Assembly (NCBI GenBank): GCA_032718475.1 | Contig: JAUCBJ010007042.1 | Span: forward strand, 1-64,000 | Length of the DNA: 64,000 bases | DNA from: Nemertoderma westbladi | Taxonomy: Eukaryota; Xenacoelomorpha; Nemertodermatida; Nemertodermatidae | Direction: 5' to 3' | Part shown: piece by piece, positions 1 through 10,800 of the stretch | Layout: each line of letters opens with the position of its first letter | Numbering within the stretch: position 1 is the first letter of the stretch | Notes under the pieces: model-generated | What the model saw: the letters and a program-made list of their open reading frames with translations, nothing else | What the model was told of the DNA's origin: nothing | Database searches by the model: none | Program-made: the position numbers and the translations under genes

Positions 1-3000
1 TGTTTTTAGGATGGCTCACAGCCGCCTACTACCTACGGATTCTCATTAAATCGCTTTGTTTTTAGGATGGCTCACAGCCGCCTACTACCTACGGATTCTC
101 ATTAAATCGCTTTGTTTTTAGGATGGCTCACAGCCGCCTACTACCTACGGATTCTCATTAAATCGCTTTGTTTTTAGGATGGCTCACAGCCGCCTACTAC
201 CTACGGATTCTCATTAAATCGCTTTGTTTTTAGGATGGCTCACAGCCGCCTACTACCTACGGATTCTCATTAAATCGCTTTGTTTTTAGGATGGCTCACA
301 GCCGCCTACTACCTACGGATTCTCATTAAATCGCTTTGTTTTTAGGATGGCTCACAGCCGCCTACTACCTACGGATTCTCATTAAATCGCTTTGTTTTTA
401 GGATGGCTCACAGCCGCCTACTACCTACGGATTCTCATTAAATCGCTTTGTTTTTAGGATGGCTCACAGCCGCCTACTACCTACGGATTCTCATTAAATC
501 GCTTTGTTTTTAGGATGGCTCACAGCCGCCTACTACCTACGGATTCTCATTAAATCGCTTTGTTTTTAGGATGGCTCACAGCCGCCTACTACCTACGGAT
601 TCTCATTAAATCGCTTTGTTTTTAGGATGGCTCACAGCCGCCTACTACCTACGGATTCTCATTAAATCGCTTTGTTTTTAGGATGGCTCACAGCCGCCTA
701 CTACCTACGGATTCTCATTAAATCGCTTTGTTTTTAGGATGGCTCACAGCCGCCTACTACCTACGGATTCTCATTAAATCGCTTTGTTTTTAGGATGGCT
801 CACAGCCGCCTACTACCTACGGATTCTCATTAAATCGCTTTGTTTTTAGGATGGCTCACAGCCGCCTACTACCTACGGATTCTCATTAAATCGCTTTGTT
901 TTTAGGATGGCTCACAGCCGCCTACTACCTACGGATTCTCATTAAATCGCTTTGTTTTTAGGATGGCTCACAGCCGCCTACTACCTACGGATTCTCATTA
1001 AATCGCTTTGTTTTTAGGATGGCTCACAGCCGCCTACTACCTACGGATTCTCATTAAATCGCTTTGTTTTTAGGATGGCTCACAGCCGCCTACTACCTAC
1101 GGATTCTCATTAAATCGCTTTGTTTTTAGGATGGCTCACAGCCGCCTACTACCTACGGATTCTCATTAAATCGCTTTGTTTTTAGGATGGCTCACAGCCG
1201 CCTACTACCTACGGATTCTCATTAAATCGCTTTGTTTTTAGGATGGCTCACAGCCGCCTACTACCTACGGATTCTCATTAAATCGCTTTGTTTTTAGGAT
1301 GGCTCACAGCCGCCTACTACCTACGGATTCTCATTAAATCGCTTTGTTTTTAGGATGGCTCACAGCCGCCTACTACCTACGGATTCTCATTAAATCGCTT
1401 TGTTTTTAGGATGGCTCACAGCCGCCTACTACCTACGGATTCTCATTAAATCGCTTTGTTTTTAGGATGGCTCACAGCCGCCTACTACCTACGGATTCTC
1501 ATTAAATCGCTTTGTTTTTAGGATGGCTCACAGCCGCCTACTACCTACGGATTCTCATTAAATCGCTTTGTTTTTAGGATGGCTCACAGCCGCCTACTAC
1601 CTACGGATTCTCATTAAATCGCTTTGTTTTTAGGATGGCTCACAGCCGCCTACTACCTACGGATTCTCATTAAATCGCTTTGTTTTTAGGATGGCTCACA
1701 GCCGCCTACTACCTACGGATTCTCATTAAATCGCTTTGTTTTTAGGATGGCTCACAGCCGCCTACTACCTACGGATTCTCATTAAATCGCTTTGTTTTTA
1801 GGATGGCTCACAGCCGCCTACTACCTACGGATTCTCATTAAATCGCTTTGTTTTTAGGATGGCTCACAGCCGCCTACTACCTACGGATTCTCATTAAATC
1901 GCTTTGTTTTTAGGATGGCTCACAGCCGCCTACTACCTACGGATTCTCATTAAATCGCTTTGTTTTTAGGATGGCTCACAGCCGCCTACTACCTACGGAT
2001 TCTCATTAAATCGCTTTGTTTTTAGGATGGCTCACAGCCGCCTACTACCTACGGATTCTCATTAAATCGCTTTGTTTTTAGGATGGCTCACAGCCGCCTA
2101 CTACCTACGGATTCTCATTAAATCGCTTTGTTTTTAGGATGGCTCACAGCCGCCTACTACCTACGGATTCTCATTAAATCGCTTTGTTTTTAGGATGGCT
2201 CACAGCCGCCTACTACCTACGGATTCTCATTAAATCGCTTTGTTTTTAGGATGGCTCACAGCCGCCTACTACCTACGGATTCTCATTAAATCGCTTTGTT
2301 TTTAGGATGGCTCACAGCCGCCTACTACCTACGGATTCTCATTAAATCGCTTTGTTTTTAGGATGGCTCACAGCCGCCTACTACCTACGGATTCTCATTA
2401 AATCGCTTTGTTTTTAGGATGGCTCACAGCCGCCTACTACCTACGGATTCTCATTAAATCGCTTTGTTTTTAGGATGGCTCACAGCCGCCTACTACCTAC
2501 GGATTCTCATTAAATCGCTTTGTTTTTAGGATGGCTCACAGCCGCCTACTACCTACGGATTCTCATTAAATCGCTTTGTTTTTAGGATGGCTCACAGCCG
2601 CCTACTACCTACGGATTCTCATTAAATCGCTTTGTTTTTAGGATGGCTCACAGCCGCCTACTACCTACGGATTCTCATTAAATCGCTTTGTTTTTAGGAT
2701 GGCTCACAGCCGCCTACTACCTACGGATTCTCATTAAATCGCTTTGTTTTTAGGATGGCTCACAGCCGCCTACTACCTACGGATTCTCATTAAATCGCTT
2801 TGTTTTTAGGATGGCTCACAGCCGCCTACTACCTACGGATTCTCATTAAATCGCTTTGTTTTTAGGATGGCTCACAGCCGCCTACTACCTACGGATTCTC
2901 ATTAAATCGCTTTGTTTTTAGGATGGCTCACAGCCGCCTACTACCTACGGATTCTCATTAAATCGCTTTGTTTTTAGGATGGCTCACAGCCGCCTACTAC

Positions 3001-4536
3001 CTACGGATTCTCATTAAATCGCTTTGTTTTTAGGATGGCTCACAGCCGCCTACTACCTACGGATTCTCATTAAATCGCTTTGTTTTTAGGATGGCTCACA
3101 GCCGCCTACTACCTACGGATTCTCATTAAATCGCTTTGTTTTTAGGATGGCTCACAGCCGCCTACTACCTACGGATTCTCATTAAATCGCTTTGTTTTTA
3201 GGATGGCTCACAGCCGCCTACTACCTACGGATTCTCATTAAATCGCTTTGTTTTTAGGATGGCTCACAGCCGCCTACTACCTACGGATTCTCATTAAATC
3301 GCTTTGTTTTTAGGATGGCTCACAGCCGCCTACTACCTACGGATTCTCATTAAATCGCTTTGTTTTTAGGATGGCTCACAGCCGCCTACTACCTACGGAT
3401 TCTCATTAAATCGCTTTGTTTTTAGGATGGCTCACAGCCGCCTACTACCTACGGATTCTCATTAAATCGCTTTGTTTTTAGGATGGCTCACAGCCGCCTA
3501 CTACCTACGGATTCTCATTAAATCGCTTTGTTTTTAGGATGGCTCACAGCCGCCTACTACCTACGGATTCTCATTAAATCGCTTTGTTTTTAGGATGGCT
3601 CACAGCCGCCTACTACCTACGGATTCTCATTAAATCGCTTTGTTTTTAGGATGGCTCACAGCCGCCTACTACCTACGGATTCTCATTAAATCGCTTTGTT
3701 TTTAGGATGGCTCACAGCCGCCTACTACCTACGGATTCTCATTAAATCGCTTTGTTTTTAGGATGGCTCACAGCCGCCTACTACCTACGGATTCTCATTA
3801 AATCGCTTTGTTTTTAGGATGGCTCACAGCCGCCTACTACCTACGGATTCTCATTAAATCGCTTTGTTTTTAGGATGGCTCACAGCCGCCTACTACCTAC
3901 GGATTCTCATTAAATCGCTTTGTTTTTAGGATGGCTCACAGCCGCCTACTACCTACGGATTCTCATTAAATCGCTTTGTTTTTAGGATGGCTCACAGCCG
4001 CCTACTACCTACGGATTCTCATTAAATCGCTTTGTTTTTAGGATGGCTCACAGCCGCCTACTACCTACGGATTCTCATTAAATCGCTTTGTTTTTAGGAT
4101 GGCTCACAGCCGCCTACTACCTACGGATTCTCATTAAATCGCTTTGTTTTTAGGATGGCTCACAGCCGCCTACTACCTACGGATTCTCATTAAATCGCTT
4201 TGTTTTTAGGATGGCTCACAGCCGCCTACTACCTACGGATTCTCATTAAATCGCTTTGTTTTTAGGATGGCTCACAGCCGCCTACTACCTACGGATTCTC
4301 ATTAAATCGCTTTGTTTTTAGGATGGCTCACAGCCGCCTACTACCTACGGATTCTCATTAAATCGCTTTGTTTTTAGGATGGCTCACAGCCGCCTACTAC
4401 CTACGGATTCTCATTAAATCGCTTTGTTTTTAGGATGGCTCACAGCCGCCTACTACCTACGGATTCTCATTAAATCGCTTTGTTTTTAGGATGGCTCACA
4501 GCCGCCTACTACCTACGGATTCTCATTAAATCGCTT
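1..4536 (+). repeat. 56-bp minisatellite of splice-acceptor/exon-start copies
   Basis: There are 81 head-to-tail copies of a 56-bp unit. I noticed no variant between copies, and the array continues past the left window edge. Each unit holds an acceptor-like intron end (gctttgtttttag) followed by gatggctcacagccgcc and about 28 further bases. The 82nd, partial copy at 4537-4562 is the real 3' splice site and the beginning of the CCP110 exon at 4546, differing by one base (ctcgcag for ctcacag) before it diverges. Unit bases after the AG align with the first 35 or so bases of that exon. The unit therefore comes from duplication of an intron-exon junction. Because 56 is not a multiple of 3 and the second unit brings an in-frame TAA, use of an upstream copy would break the reading frame. 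No gene lies inside the array. Confidence 0.95.
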
Positions 4537-4545
4537 TGTTTTTAG

Positions 4546-4800
4546 GATGGCTCGCAGCCGCCAACCACCTCTGGATTCCCACAACAATCTCCCGGCGGCT
4601 TCTACAACCCAGTATCCACCGTATACCAGCAGCACCTGTCTGCCGCTGGTGGGTACCAGTCTGACGATGGAACAGTGGGTTACGGGTCTATAGGCGGCTT
4701 GAATAGACAGTTCGCATCCACGCCACATCTATCCACCACACCTTACGCTACGCTAGACGACGACGACGTGGAAGTTGTTCATTTGGAAATTGATCCTGAG
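4546..4800 (+). CDS. CCP110: CCP110 exon a (first exon in window)
   Basis: This 255-nt exon encodes 85 residues, beginning DGSQPPTTSGFPQQ and ending in an acidic stretch (LDDDDVEVVHLEIDPE). The acceptor is gctttgtttttag ending at 4545 and the donor is GTTAGT at 4801; both ends are phase 0. The in-frame TAG of the acceptor fixes the left border. Composition is Pro/Gln/Ser/Gly-rich and looks disordered. It immediately follows the 56-bp array whose unit copies this exon's first bases. Confidence 0.8.
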
Positions 4801-7800
4801 GTTAGTGAACCATTAATGGAGAATCACTGCGGTCATGAAACCACTACTGGGGGGGGGGGGGGGGGGGGGGGGGCGGACGTCTGTCCCCAAAAGATCGTTG
4901 TTTTTCTAATTTCAATCATTATTATTTTAGGTAGCCCAAGATCCAGAGATAAACGGGTTGGTTTCGAAAGCGCAAGCCCAAATTCGAGGTTACCTTGTAA
5001 GGAGGTTACTGAAGAGCGAACGGATTGTAACATTGATACAGACGATTAAAGATACCAAAGAATTCGTTCTTAACTTTACACCTGATTTCGATTTAAGTAC
5101 AAGTGCCGAAACCACAGGTGATGAAGATCTACAGGCCAGGGCTGTAGCGCAGGTGAGTGGAGTAGGTATCGTGGTAGGGAGGTCTACCACAACAGAGCTG
5201 TTGAACAGCTCAGGTGAGTAGAGTTGGTACCGTGGTAGGGAGGTCTACCACAACAGAGCTGTTGTACAGCTCAGGTGAGTAGAGTTGGTACTCGTGGTAG
5301 GGAGGTCTACCACGACAGAGCTGTTGTAGCTCAAGTGAGTAGAGTAGGTACCGTGGTAGGGAGGTCTACCACAACAGAGCTGTTGTACAGCTCAGGTGAG
5401 TAGAGTTGGTACTGTGGTAGGGAGGTCTACCACGACAGAGCTGTTGTAGCTCAAGTGAGTAGAGTAGGTACTGTGGTAGGGAGGTCTACCACGACAGAGC
5501 TGTTGTAGCTCAAGTGAGTAGAGTAGGTACCGTGGTAGGGAGGTCTACCACGACAGAGCTGTTGTAGCTCAGGTGAGTAGAGTTGGTACCGTGGTAGGGA
5601 GGTCTACCACGACAGAGCTGTTGTAGCTCACGTGAGTAGAGTAGGTACCGTGGTAGGGAGGTCTACCACAACAGAGCTGTTGTAGCTCAGGTGAGTAGAG
5701 TAGGTACCGTGGTAGGGAGGTCTACCACGACAGAGCTGTTGTAGCTCAGGTGAGTAGAGTAGGTACCGTGGTAGGGAGGTCTACCACGACAGAGCTGTTG
5801 TAGCTCAGGTGAGTAGAGTAGGTACCGTGGTAGGGAGGTCTACCACGACAGAGCTGTTGTAGCTCAGGTGAGTAGAGTAGGTACCGTGGTAGGGAGGTCT
5901 ACCACGACAGAGCTGTTGTAGCTCAGGTGAGTAGAGTAGGTACCGTGGTAGGGAGGTCTACCACGACAGAGCTGTTGTAGCTCAGGTGAGTAGAGTAGGT
6001 ACCGTGGTAGGGAGGTCTACCACGACAGAGCTGTTGTAGCTCAGGTGAGTAGAGTAGGTACCGTGGTAGGGAGGTCTACCACGACAGAGCTGTTGTAGCT
6101 CAGGTGAGTAGAGTAGGTACCGTGGTAGGGAGGTCTACCACGACAGAGCTGTTGTAGCTCAGGTGAGTAGAGTAGGTACCGTGGTAGGGAGGTCTACCAC
6201 GACAGAGCTGTTGTAGCTCAGGTGAGTAGAGTAGGTACCGTGGTAGGGAGGTCTACCACGACAGAGCTGTTGTAGCTCAAGTGAGTAGAGTAGGTACCGT
6301 GGTAGGGAGGTCTACCACGACAGAGCTGTTGTAGCTCAGGTGAGTAGAGTAGGTACCGTGGTAGGGAGGTCTACCACGACAGAGCTGTTGTAGCTCAAGT
6401 GAGTAGAGTAGGTACCGTGGTAGGGAGGTCTACCACGACAGAGCTGTTGTAGCTCAGGTGAGTAGAGTAGGTACCGTGGTAGGGAGGTCTACCACAACAG
6501 AGCTGTTGTAGCTCAAGTGAGTAGAGTAGGTACCGTGGTAGGGAGGTCTACCACGACAGAGCTGTTGTAGCTCAGGTGAGTAGAGTAGGTACCGTGGTAG
6601 GGAGGTCTACCACGACAGAGCTGTTGTAGCTCAGGCGAGTAGAGTAGGTACCGTGGTAGGGAGGTCTACCACGACAGAGCTGTTGTAGCTCAGGCGAGTA
6701 GAGTAGGTACCGTGGTAGGGAGGTCTACCACGACAGAGCTGTTGTAGCTCAGGTGAGTAGAGTAGGTACCGTGGTAGGGAGGTCTACCACAACAGAGCTG
6801 TTGTAGCTCAGGTGAGTAGAGTAGGTACCGTGGTAGGGAGGTCTACCACAACAGAGCTGTTGTAGCTCAAGTGAGTAGAGTAGGTACTGTGGTAGGGAGG
6901 TCTACCACGACAGAGCTGTTGTAGCTCAGGTGAGTAGAGTAGGTACCGTGGTAGGGAGGTCTACCACGACAGAGCTGTTGTAGCTCAGGCGAGTAGAGTA
7001 GGTACCGTGGTAGGGAGGTCTACCACGACAGAGCTGTTGTAGCTCAGGTGAGTAGAGTAGGTACCGTGGTAGGGAGGTCTACCACGACAGAGCTGTTGTA
7101 GCTCAGGTGAGTAGAGTAGGTACCGTGGTAGGGAGGTCTACCACGACAGAGCTGTTGTAGCTCAAGTGAGTAGAGTAGGTACCGTGGTAGGGAGGTCTAC
7201 CACGACAGAGCTGTTGTAGCTCAGGTGAGTAGAGTAGGTACCGTGGTAGGGAGGTCTACCACGACAGCTGTTGTACTACAAGTGAGTAGAGTAGGTACCG
7301 TGGTAAGGAGGTCTACCACAACAGAGCTGTTGTAGCTCAGGTGAGTAGAGTAGGTACCGTGGTAGGGAGGTCTACCACAACAGAGCTGTTGTAGCTCAAG
7401 TGAGTAGAGTAGGTACCGTGGTAGGGAGGTCTACCACGACAGAGCTGTTGTAGCTCAGGTGAGTAGAGTAGGTACCGTGGTAGGGAGGTCTACCACGACA
7501 GAGCTGTTATAGCTCAGGCGAGTAGAGTAGGTACCGTGGTAGGGAGGTCTACCACGACAGAGCTGTTGTAGCTCAGGTGAGTAGAGTAGGTACCGTGGTA
7601 GGGAGGTCTACCACGACAGAGCTGTTGTAGCTCAGGTGAGTAGAGTAGGTACCGTGGTAGGGAATTCTACCACGACAGAGCTGTTGTAGCTCAAGTGAGT
7701 AGAGTAGGTACTGTGGTAGGGAGGTCTACCACGACAGAGCTGTTGTAGCTCAGGTGAGTAGAGTAGGTACCGTGGTAGGGAGGTCTACCACGACAGAGCT

Positions 7801-10800
7801 GTTGTAGCTCAAGTGAGTAGAGTAGGTACCGTGGTAGGGAGGTCTACCACGACAGAGCTGTTATAGCTCAGGCGAGTAGAGTAGGTACCGTGGTAGGGAG
7901 GTCTACCACGACAGAGCTGTTGTAGCTCAAGTGAGTAGAGTAGGTACCGTGGTAGGGAGGTCTACCACGACAGAGCTGTTGTAGCTCAGGTGAGTAGAGT
8001 AGGTACCGTGGTAGGGAGGTCTACCACGACAGAGCTGTTGTAGCTCAGGTGAGTAGGTACCGTGGTAGGGAGGTCTACCACAACAGAGCTGTTGTAGCTC
8101 AGTGAGTAGAGTAGGTACCGTGGTAGGGAGGTCTACCACGAACAGAGCTGTTGTAGCTCAGGTGAGTAGAGTAGGTACCGTGGTAGGGAGGTCTACCACG
8201 ACAGAGCTGTTGTAGCTCAAGTGAGTAGAGTAGGTACCGTGGTAGGGAGGTCTACCACGACAGAGCTGTTGTAGCTCAGGTGAGTAGAGTAGGTACCGTG
8301 GTAGGGAGGTCTACCACAACAGAGCTGTTGTAGCTCAAGTGAGTAGAGTAGGTACCGTGGTAGGGAGGTCTACCACGACAGAGCTGTTGTAGCTCAAGTG
8401 AGTAGAGTAGGTACCGTGGTAGGGAGGTCTACCACGACAGAGCTGTTGTAGCTCAGGTGAGTAGAGTAGGTACTGTGGTAGGGAGGTATACCACGACAGA
8501 GCTGTTGTAGCTCAAGTGAGTAGAGTAGGTACCGTGGTAGGGAGGTCTACCACGACAGCTGTTGTAGATCAGGCGAGTAGAGTAGGTACCGTGGTAGGGA
8601 GGTATACCACGACAGAGCTGTTATAGCTCAGGTGATTAGAGTAGGTACCGTGGTAGGGAGGTCTACCACAACAGAGGTGTAAGTTATCCTAGCTGAATCA
8701 CTGTTACACAGTGTATCACGGTACTTTATTGCCGGGATTATTAAGTATTTCTCTGGGACTCACAGTAAAATTTAAAAAGTTATCTTTAATTCTGAAACTT
8801 CCAAAAGGCAATTTTGAAAATTTTAGAATCTGTATTTACAGGTAAATAATGCTTGTTTTTATTTTAGTTGAGGTCGTCTCTACAGGAAGTTCACGATATT
8901 TTCTTCGCGTGGCCAATCGGCCGTCGGTTGGCGTTGGTATCTCAATCTAGGGCGCTGCTTAAAGGCAGAGAGGAGCGCGCCAATAAGGTAGGTTTCTTAC
9001 CGCAGTGTGTACGCAGGGCGGGCCATTAACCCTATTTCGCCGGGGGGAGGGGGGGGGGGGGGGGATTTAGGAATTGTACCATCAAAATTGTAATTTTTGA
9101 GCGAAAATCTACAAAATTTCTAAAATGAACCCCCCCCCCCCCCCCCCCGGGCCAATTACGTAGTAAAATAGCTCGGGCCAGATGGGCTAAGATAGATTTG
9201 GTACCGTATTGATTACGAAGAACAGCGGGTCACCGCATCACTATGTTGGTTCAGTTTATATTATTTATTTTTTAAGGTAAAGGCCAATTTGGCTGCGAAA
9301 AAAAAAGATGGGGTATCTGAAGCCACTAGGAGAGTAATGGAAAGGAAAAAACAGACCTCGTAAGTATAAAAACTGAAAAGTGTTATAGTCCCCTGGAACA
9401 GTTGTAGGTGGTAATGGAGGGGGGGGGGGGGGGGGGGTTGTTGGAATGCAGGACATTCTGTAATGGGGTGAACAGGACAATAACCCAATTTAGGGCGAGT
9501 TTTATTCGACTGGAATTAAATTAGATCGCATGGGTTCGATGTGAAGTTCCATATAGTAACTGATCTGGAACACCTGAACGGAAATGTTCTGCAGGTGCTG
9601 ATTTTTTTATCAGTCTACTGAACTTAGCCGGTTAAATTACCAACTTTCTTGTTTGTATGATAATTGAACAACTGCAATAAGTTACATGACGTAGCGAATG
9701 TGGCTTAATCATTTTTATACGTCCTGGAATATAGATTAGGTACCCCCCCCCCCCCCCCCCCCCCTTCCCACATTGGTGATGAAACCCTCGGGAGAGATCA
9801 CTATTTATAGTCAACAAGGAATATTATCATTATATTTGGTTCACCCGCCCTGCAAAGGGGAATGGAGTGGGAAGAGTTGTTGCAAACAGATAACGATTTA
9901 GTAATGGATTCGCCGAATCTCGAATAGGATTTGGCATTAACGTACCCGTACTAACAGTTTATTTACTAACCAAACCATCCAACTTGTATTAACACTAACA
10001 ATATTCTGTTTGCTTTCTTTTCCACTGTTCTTAGTAATGGCCGCCCCTTAACATCTCCATGTTTACAACAACAACAACGCCCATCAAATAATCGTTCTGA
10101 CAACGTAAAGCGTTCCCGTGGACACGAAACTACAGCATCGAAACTAACCAATGAGCGACTGGCCCTCCATAACGGTAAACAACCAAGTGACCCGGTTGTT
10201 GGTAATTCAAAGGTGATCAAGCGACCGAATAACTACAATGATTTTAAACCAATCAGGGCGAAGTCAGTTGGTTTGAATGGTCTGTCTTCTGGTAGTAGTA
10301 GCGGCATACCGATAGCCGGTAGACCCAGGGCAATGGAGAGGTCATCATCAGTAAACGTTAAGCCCGATATATCTTCCTCTCCAATACACTCGAATTCATT
10401 GAGGTTAGTTGTTACTGGTACTGCAGGACTCTAGGGACTTTAGCTATTATAGCTAAAGTTGTTGCGGAAAGCCAACATAATGTGGACAATCTGAACATCA
10501 ATCACCCTGCAGGAACAACCCGACTTGTACAAGATATTGATTAGTCACATCTATCTGGTATCAACAATAAATACAACCAATTGAATATGTTCACTAGATT
10601 GGCAAGGATGCAGACTGGAGAATGTTGGCTATCTGATAGTGTAACTACGTAGGCCTCCGACAGGGAGGTGTCAGTGGTGCTGGTATTGTTTCCACGAGTG
10701 TAACTATGTAGGCCTCCGACAGGGAGGTGTCAGTGGTGCTGGTATTGTTTCCACGAGTGTAACTATGTAGGCCTCCGACAGGGAGGTGTCAGTGGTGCTG

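Noticed and set aside
1-4536. CRISPR-like array
   Set aside because: The units are contiguous and identical with no variable spacers, and the setting is a spliced eukaryotic gene.
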